Origin: an uncultured beta proteobacterium
GTDB taxonomy: Bacteria > Pseudomonadota > Gammaproteobacteria > Burkholderiales > Nitrosomonadaceae
Direction of reading: 5' to 3'
Length of the DNA: 33,817 nt
Assembly (NCBI GenBank): GCA_900696615.1
Contig: CAADGS010000103.1
Location: forward strand, 1-33,817
Of the stretch, positions 28,803-33,817 are shown in pieces. The translations under genes were made by a program, and so were the position numbers. Positions within the stretch are counted from its first letter, which is position 1; the number at the start of each line of letters is the position of its first letter. The notes below the pieces were generated by a model. That model saw only the letters and a list, made by a program, of their open reading frames with translations. It had not been told where the DNA came from and did not search any database.

Positions 28803-29088
28803 TCATAAACCTCTTTTTTGTAAAAATAGTACAACCGTTTTGTGATTTTTTATTATGATTCAATCGCTCTACAAGCATCTAAAAAATCAGATAATACACA
28901 TGCCAATAAATTGATTGTGATAGATTACCTTATTCGAGATCGTTTAATAAAAAATTTTATTGTCTCAGTTATTTCGACTCAAATATTTTCAACAAAACAA
29001 CAACGATATCATCATATTTATATAAATATAAAAAGTATTTTTCATATCGCACAACGACATCATTATTCAATTTTACACGGCAAAAATC
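28803..29088. other. AT-rich intergenic region upstream of aroA
   Basis: About 286 bp, visibly more AT-rich than the flanks. It should contain promoters for the small membrane protein (minus) and aroA (plus), but no pair of boxes is convincing. The plus-strand ORF at 28842-29102 has a GTG start and overlaps the aroA start; it is taken as chance. Confidence 0.5.
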
Positions 29089-30402
29089 ATGACATGGCTT
29101 GATCTTCCATACGCCAAAGCAGCACGCGGTATTGTACAATTACCTGGATCAAAGAGCATTTCCAATCGCATTCTATTACTTGCCGCGTTGGCGCAAGGTA
29201 CGACGCATATCCACGACTTACTGGCTTCAGATGATACTGCACGAATGCTTGATGCACTCGTCAGGCTAGGTATTTCGGTCACACAAACCGGCACAAATGA
29301 TTACGATATCACCGGTTGTAAAGGCACATTCCCAGTTATCGAAGCGGAATTATTTCTTGGTAATGCTGGCACTGCTTTTCGCCCACTGACCGCTGCGCTG
29401 GCACTTATGCACGGACATTATCGATTATCGGGTGTGCCGCGTATGCATGAACGTCCGATTGCCAACCTGGTCGATGCATTGCGGCAACTGGGTGCAAATA
29501 TCGCTTATTCGGGCACCCCAGGTTATCCGCCCCTTGAAATCAAGCCTTCGAATTTACCGAATGACAGTAAAACCTTGTTAGTTACCGTACGAGGTGACGT
29601 CTCCAGTCAGTTTCTGACCAGTTTGCTGATGGCACTGCCCCTTAGTCAGAAAAAATCCATCATCCATGTATCAGGTACCCTGATTTCAAAACCTTACATT
29701 GAAATAACACTCGCTCAAATGCAGCGGTTTGGTGTAAAAGTCGAACATCACGACTGGCAACAATTTACGATACCCGCAAACCAAAGCTACCTGAGTCCTG
29801 CTCATATTACTGTGGAAGGTGATGCATCGTCGGCTTCCTATTTTCTCGCAGCGGGCGCCATTGGGCATGGCCCAGTGCGTGTCCAAGGAGTCGGACAGGA
29901 TAGTGTACAGGGCGATGTAGGTTTCGCAGCCGCATTGAAAATGATGGGTGCAAAAATCGCAATGGGAGAAAACTGGATAGAAGCCAGAGGCGCAGATGTT
30001 AATTGCAGCGGCAAATTTCTACATGCTATTGATTTGGACTGCAATCATATTCCGGATGCTGCGATGACGCTGGCGGTAACCGCATTATTTGCCGAAGGTG
30101 TTACAACATTACGCAATATAGCCAGCTGGCGTTTAAAGGAAACTGATCGCCTTGCCGCCATGGCAAATGAATTACGCAAGTTAGGCGCAATTATAGAAGA
30201 AGGCGTTGACTACTTACGTATCACGCCTCCAAGTAATGGTTTGACCCCTCACGCCGTCATCGATACTTATGATGATCATCGCATGGCTATGAGTTTCTCA
30301 TTGGCAGCGTTTGGCGTTCCTGTACGCATTAACGATCCTAGTTGTGTCGCAAAAACATTTCCCAATTATTTTGAAAAATTCTCACAAATCATAGAGATAT
30401 GA
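29089..30402 (+). CDS. aroA: 3-phosphoshikimate 1-carboxyvinyltransferase (EPSP synthase)
   Basis: A 437-residue enzyme joining phosphoenolpyruvate to shikimate 3-phosphate in aromatic amino acid synthesis. Family motifs are [10 protein letters not shown] (18-27), [17 protein letters not shown] (family form usually LGNAGTAMRPL), [13 protein letters not shown], and [28 protein letters not shown] near the C-terminus completes the set. ATG start; weak ribosome site. First of the aroA-cmk-rpsA-ihfB series. The tyrA gene often seen just before aroA is not here; instead the small membrane protein gene and topB precede it. Confidence 0.97.
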   Translation: MTWLDLPYAKAARGIVQLPGSKSISNRILLLAALAQGTTHIHDLLASDDTARMLDALVRLGISVTQTGTNDYDITGCKGTFPVIEAELFLGNAGTAFRPLTAALALMHGHYRLSGVPRMHERPIANLVDALRQLGANIAYSGTPGYPPLEIKPSNLPNDSKTLLVTVRGDVSSQFLTSLLMALPLSQKKSIIHVSGTLISKPYIEITLAQMQRFGVKVEHHDWQQFTIPANQSYLSPAHITVEGDASSASYFLAAGAIGHGPVRVQGVGQDSVQGDVGFAAALKMMGAKIAMGENWIEARGADVNCSGKFLHAIDLDCNHIPDAAMTLAVTALFAEGVTTLRNIASWRLKETDRLAAMANELRKLGAIIEEGVDYLRITPPSNGLTPHAVIDTYDDHRMAMSFSLAAFGVPVRINDPSCVAKTFPNYFEKFSQIIEI

Positions 30403-30454
30403 GGCACCGACACCGTTTCATTTTCCATCATAACCAATGAATCTCAACTAACAC

Positions 30455-31135
30455 ATGCATAATAACGAAATTCCTGTTATAACCATCGACGGACCTTCGG
30501 CATCCGGTAAAGGCACAATCGCTCAACTAGTCGCTGCAAAGCTGGGGTTCCATTACTTAGACAGTGGCGCACTTTATCGGCTGGTCGCTCTCAAAGCAGC
30601 ACAATCTCTTGCTGACACAAAAAATTATGATTTACTCTCAAGTATCGCCAGAAATCTCGATGTAAAATTCAACGGTCAAGTCATTTATCTCGATGGTAAA
30701 TCCGTTACCGATGATATCCGTACTGAAGAGTGCGGTATCCTGGCTTCGCAATTGGCTGCTTACCCGGATATTCGCGAAGCGCTTAAAGAACGTCAGCGCG
30801 AATTCCGCCAACCGCCAGGTCTTGTTACAGACGGACGCGACATGGGGTCTGTTATCTTTCCCAATGCCATTCTAAAAGTATTTCTCACTGCCAGTGCCGA
30901 AATTCGTGCGCAAAGGCGATATAAGCAGTTGATAGAGAAAGGAATGAATGCTAACATCGCCAACTTATTGCACGATATCGAAAAACGTGACGAGCGCGAC
31001 AGTAATCGCAGCATTGCGCCTTTGCAACAAGGTGCTGATACAAGGTTACTTGATACAACATCACTCACCATATCCCAGGCGCAAGATACTGTTCTGTCCT
31101 GGTATAATGAAATTTGTGCAAAAACTCGCGTGTGA
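30455..31135 (+). CDS. cmk: Cytidylate kinase
   Basis: A 226-residue kinase phosphorylating CMP and dCMP with ATP. The P-loop is IDGPSASGKGT (11-21), followed by LDSGALYRLVALKA, TDGRDMGSVIFP and the RRYKQL...R..RD lid region. Length and motifs are standard. It follows aroA by 52 bp and precedes rpsA. The ATG (MHNNEIPVITIDG) has no good ribosome site. Confidence 0.97.
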   Translation: MHNNEIPVITIDGPSASGKGTIAQLVAAKLGFHYLDSGALYRLVALKAAQSLADTKNYDLLSSIARNLDVKFNGQVIYLDGKSVTDDIRTEECGILASQLAAYPDIREALKERQREFRQPPGLVTDGRDMGSVIFPNAILKVFLTASAEIRAQRRYKQLIEKGMNANIANLLHDIEKRDERDSNRSIAPLQQGADTRLLDTTSLTISQAQDTVLSWYNEICAKTRV

Positions 31136-31266
31136 GTGGACAATAATCGTGTTTTCTTTGTGTGACATCAGAAAATACAATTATTTTGTCTGTTCAAACA
31201 CTTTATTAACTTACTATGCCCGCTTGGTGCAACCTAAGCCAAGGTATTATCAGGTATTTTTATATA

Positions 31267-32976
31267 ATGACTAATTCTTCCACAGTAACTAATTCCCAAG
31301 AAAGTTTCGCCGATCTATTTGAAGAAAGCCTCGCCCGCCAGGAAATGCGCGTTGGTGAAGTAATTACCGCTGAAGTTGTTCGCGTCGACTACAATATTGT
31401 AGTTGTTAACGCCGGACTCAAATCAGAAAGCTTCATTCCTGTCGAGGAATTTAAAAATGACCGTGGCGAAATTGAAGTCAAGCCCGGTGACTTTGTCAGC
31501 GTGGCCATTGAATCTCTGGAAGACGGATATGGCGAAACACGCCTCTCGCGTGACAAAGCTAAGCGCCTGACGGCCTGGCATGATCTGGAAGAAGCGATGG
31601 AAAGTGGAAAAATTGTTACCGGCATGGTCAATGGTAAAGTTAAAGGTGGTTTGACTGCGATGATTAACGGTATCCGCGCATTTTTACCAGGTTCTTTGGT
31701 CGATATCCGTCCCGTCAAAGATACAACACCTTATGAAAATAAGGAAATGGATTTCAAGGTCATTAAACTTGATCGTAAACGCAACAACGTTGTGGTTTCG
31801 CGCAGAGCAGTGTTAGAAGCAACACAAGGCGCTGATCGCGAATCCTTGTTATCCAATTTACAAGAAGGTGCAATCGTACACGGTGTGGTCAAAAATATTA
31901 CCGATTACGGCGCATTTGTTGATTTAGGTGGAATTGATGGCTTGCTGCATATTACCGACTTGGCATGGCGCCGTGTAAAACACCCATCAGAAGTGGTAAA
32001 TATTGGCGATGAAGTAACTGCCAAAGTGCTCAAGTTTGACCAAGAAAAAAATAGAGTTTCGCTAGGCTTAAAACAGTTGAGCGAAGATCCATGGGTTGGT
32101 CTGGCACGACGTTACCCAGCGCGCACCCGTCTATTTGGTAAAGTCACAAATCTCACTGATTACGGTGCATTTATCGAAATAGAACAAGGCATCGAGGGAC
32201 TCGTGCATATTTCTGAAATGGACTGGACGAATAAAAATGTTTATCCATCCAAAATGGTTCAATTAGGCGATGAAGTCGAAGTAATGATTCTTGAAATTGA
32301 CGAAGAACGTCGCCGTATTTCTTTAGGCATGAAACAATGCCAACCTAACCCATGGGAAGAATTTGCTGCAAGCCATGAAAAAGGTGACAAAGTCAGTGGC
32401 CAAATAAAATCCATTACAGATTTTGGTGTCTTTATCGGTTTACCGGGCAATATAGATGGCTTGGTTCATTTGTCTGATTTATCCTGGAATCAACCTGGAG
32501 AAGAAGCTGTTCTTAACTACAAAAAAGGTGATGAAGTCGAAGCGATAATTTTGTCAATCGATGTTGAACGTGAACGTATTTCTCTTGGTATCAAACAAAT
32601 GGAAGGCGATCCTTTTACCAGCTTCGTCGCTGAACATGATAAAAATAGCATTATCGAAGGCACTATTAAGTCCATTGATGCTAAAGGCGCCGTCGTTGCA
32701 CTGACAAATGACGTTGAAGGATATCTACGTGCTTCCGAAGTTTCCCGTGATCGGGTTGAAGACATTCGCACGCATTTAAAAGAAGGCGATAAAGTTGAAA
32801 CCATGATTATCAATATTGACCGCAAGAATCGCACCATTAATCTCTCAATTAAAGCAAAAGACAAATCTGATGAAACTACCGCCATGCAAAAAATTAAAGC
32901 TCCTGCGAACGCAGGCACTACCAGCTTGGGTGCTTTATTGAAAGCCAAAATGGACAGTAAAAATTCAGAACAATAA
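31267..32976 (+). CDS. rpsA: 30S ribosomal protein S1
   Basis: A 569-residue protein with six consecutive S1 (OB-fold) RNA-binding domains: about 22-90, 105-172, 190-260, 275-350, 365-435 and 450-525. The later ones carry clear [16 protein letters not shown]-type cores. S1 unfolds and recruits mRNA to the 30S subunit. The ORF track starts at 31216, but [21 protein letters not shown] at 31267 is the family start. There is no good ribosome site in front of it; a small stem (CTTGG/CCAAG, 31223-31243) lies upstream, in line with the known autogenous control of rpsA in E. coli. ihfB follows after 11 bp. Confidence 0.97.
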   Translation: MTNSSTVTNSQESFADLFEESLARQEMRVGEVITAEVVRVDYNIVVVNAGLKSESFIPVEEFKNDRGEIEVKPGDFVSVAIESLEDGYGETRLSRDKAKRLTAWHDLEEAMESGKIVTGMVNGKVKGGLTAMINGIRAFLPGSLVDIRPVKDTTPYENKEMDFKVIKLDRKRNNVVVSRRAVLEATQGADRESLLSNLQEGAIVHGVVKNITDYGAFVDLGGIDGLLHITDLAWRRVKHPSEVVNIGDEVTAKVLKFDQEKNRVSLGLKQLSEDPWVGLARRYPARTRLFGKVTNLTDYGAFIEIEQGIEGLVHISEMDWTNKNVYPSKMVQLGDEVEVMILEIDEERRRISLGMKQCQPNPWEEFAASHEKGDKVSGQIKSITDFGVFIGLPGNIDGLVHLSDLSWNQPGEEAVLNYKKGDEVEAIILSIDVERERISLGIKQMEGDPFTSFVAEHDKNSIIEGTIKSIDAKGAVVALTNDVEGYLRASEVSRDRVEDIRTHLKEGDKVETMIINIDRKNRTINLSIKAKDKSDETTAMQKIKAPANAGTTSLGALLKAKMDSKNSEQ

Positions 32977-32987
32977 GGAAAAAGTTC

Positions 32988-33278
32988 ATGACAAAATCCG
33001 AATTAATTACTCGGCTGGCATCACGTTTCCCGCAGTTGGTTACGAAGGATGCGGAACTCTCTGTCAAAACAATCATCGACGCGATGGCAAAAAGTTTGGC
33101 CCAAGGGCAACGCATAGAAATTCGCGGCTTTGGTAGTTTTGACTTGAATTATCGGCCTCCTCGCATTGGCCGTAACCCCAAATCAGGTGAAAAAGTGAAA
33201 GTGCCTGAGAAATACGTGCCGCATTTTAAAGCTGGCAAAGAAATGCGAGAACGCGTTGACTACAAAAGTAAAGAATAA
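32988..33278 (+). CDS. ihfB: Integration host factor beta subunit
   Basis: A 96-residue DNA-bending protein of the HU/IHF family, starting [11 protein letters not shown] and carrying [26 protein letters not shown], the beta-arm with the intercalating Pro, typical of the beta subunit. With IhfA it bends DNA sharply in transcription and recombination. Location immediately after rpsA is the conserved place for ihfB. The ATG is preceded by AAGGAAAA. Confidence 0.96.
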   Translation: MTKSELITRLASRFPQLVTKDAELSVKTIIDAMAKSLAQGQRIEIRGFGSFDLNYRPPRIGRNPKSGEKVKVPEKYVPHFKAGKEMRERVDYKSKE

Positions 33279-33300
33279 TAGCTTATAAAATTCAACGCAG

Positions 33301-33339
33301 AGGGTAATCAGATTTGATTAGCATTAAACTGATTACCCT
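33301..33339 (+). terminator. Long-stem hairpin after ihfB
   Basis: AGGGTAATCAG (33301-33311) and CTGATTACCCT (33329-33339) are perfect 11-bp arms with a 17-nt loop, 22 bp after the ihfB stop. No run of T follows, so it is either a weak or Rho-assisted terminator, an mRNA 3'-end stabiliser, or a binding site. Confidence 0.5.
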
Positions 33340-33342
33340 GAT

Positions 33343-33354
33343 CCAATTAATTGG
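33343..33354. repeat. 12-bp perfect palindrome upstream of lapA
   Basis: CCAATTAATTGG is a perfect 12-bp palindrome, three bases beyond the ihfB hairpin and 36 bp before the lapA ATG. It could be a dimeric-regulator operator; no factor is assigned. Confidence 0.4.
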
Positions 33355-33390
33355 TTGTTATTCATTAACTCGTATAGGCTCGACACTACT

Positions 33391-33603
33391 ATGATAAATT
33401 TATTCGCATGGCTTTTACGGATTGTAGTTTTTGTAATTCTTGCTGTTTTCGCTTCCAAAAACTCGCAACCGGTTATGTTGCAATACTATCTGGATAAAAC
33501 CATTGAATTACCCCTTAGTGTTGCGTTATTGATATTTTTCGCATTAGGTATCCTTCTGACATTGTTATTCGTAGGCCGCAACACTCAAGACAACGATAAC
33601 TGA
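33391..33603 (+). CDS. lapA: Short LapA family (DUF1049) membrane protein
   Basis: A 70-residue protein with two transmembrane helices (about 5-21 and 40-61, [23 protein letters not shown]). The ASKNSQPV segment and the helix pattern match LapA, which in E. coli works with LapB in lipopolysaccharide assembly. Position between ihfB and pyrF supports this. It is short: after the second helix only about nine residues (RNTQDNDN) remain, where LapA proteins of about 100 residues have a cytoplasmic helical tail. The ORF-track start at 33355 is a TTG; the ATG at 33391 is preferred. No strong ribosome site. Confidence 0.82.
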   Translation: MINLFAWLLRIVVFVILAVFASKNSQPVMLQYYLDKTIELPLSVALLIFFALGILLTLLFVGRNTQDNDN

Positions 33604-33626
33604 TAAAATTTTACGATGCATGCTCA

Positions 33627-33817
33627 ATGACTGATCCTCGAATCATAGTTGCGCTCGACTTCAACACTTCCATAGAAGCATTAATTTTTGCCGATAAATT
33701 AGATGCTCGTCTTTGCCGCCTGAAAGTTGGTAAAGAACTTTTTACCGCTGCAGGCCCACGATTAGTTGAAAGCCTGATGTTAAAAGGCTTCGATGTTTTC
33801 CTTGATCTGAAATTTCA
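33627..33817 (+). CDS. pyrF: Orotidine 5'-phosphate decarboxylase, partial (N-terminus)
   Basis: The reading frame from ATG 33627 gives [21 protein letters not shown] and continues to VFLDLKFH at the window edge, without a stop. IVALD and the catalytic DLKFH block identify PyrF, which decarboxylates OMP to UMP in pyrimidine synthesis. About 63 residues of roughly 230-240 are present; the rest lies beyond the window. It starts 23 bp after lapA, so lapB, usually between these genes, is absent here. It is not in the ORF track because it runs off the end. Confidence 0.93.
   Translation, partial: MTDPRIIVALDFNTSIEALIFADKLDARLCRLKVGKELFTAAGPRLVESLMLKGFDVFLDLKF

Noticed and set aside
28842-29102. 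86-codon plus-strand ORF overlapping the aroA start
   Set aside because: GTG start without ribosome site, AT-rich composition giving Ile/His/Tyr-rich protein, overlap with a certain gene; most likely chance.

Overview
The window reads as an ordinary chromosomal segment of a betaproteobacterium, most likely a Nitrosomonas-type chemolithoautotrophic ammonia oxidiser. This is inferred from gene content and order: a transketolase-gap-pgk-pyk-fba (Calvin cycle/glycolysis) operon, the rsmB-DUF4390-ntrY-ntrX block, the dprA-smg-topB block, a PilG-type regulator, ArgA, and a moderately AT-rich composition. No rRNA, tRNA, CRISPR array, insertion sequence or prophage gene was found. Coding density is high, and nearly every long ORF belongs to a well-known family.

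Layout. (1) 1-5085, minus strand: PilG-like receiver, then TrkH and TrkA (potassium uptake), an inositol-monophosphatase-family enzyme and a thioredoxin-fold protein. (2) 5240-7744, plus strand: rsmE, argA and yggX, with readable sigma70-type promoters ahead of rsmE and yggX. (3) 7855-8262, minus: rnk, followed by about 450 bp without a convincing gene. (4) 8717-15799, minus: the carbon metabolism operon tkt-gap-pgk-pyk-fba, with a promoter upstream of tkt, stem-loops in the tkt/gap and gap/pgk gaps and a terminator-like stem-loop after fba. (5) 15967-23083, minus: def, fmt, rsmB, a DUF4390 protein, ntrY and ntrX, covering N-formyl-methionine start and processing, rRNA methylation and a two-component system. 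(6) 23179-28456, plus: LysM protein, dprA, smg, topB. (7) 28557-28802, minus: a small two-helix membrane protein of unknown function in an AT-rich gap. (8) 29089-33817, plus: aroA, cmk, rpsA, ihfB, a short lapA and the start of pyrF, cut by the window edge.

How the genes work together: region 4 supplies the shared trunk of the Calvin cycle and lower glycolysis. Region 5 couples initiator tRNA formylation to deformylation and includes a membrane sensor kinase and its regulator. Region 8 is the conserved aroA-cmk-rpsA-ihfB string.

I did not find a clearly new system. The most notable observation is that the NtrX-like regulator has lost essentially every catalytic motif of its AAA+ domain and the sigma54-contact loop, so it cannot be a normal sigma54 activator. 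Secondary points are the stem-loops within the carbon operon, a symmetric element between ihfB and lapA, absence of lapB between a short lapA and pyrF, a possibly leaderless def transcript, and a 12-codon ORF overlapping the fmt start.
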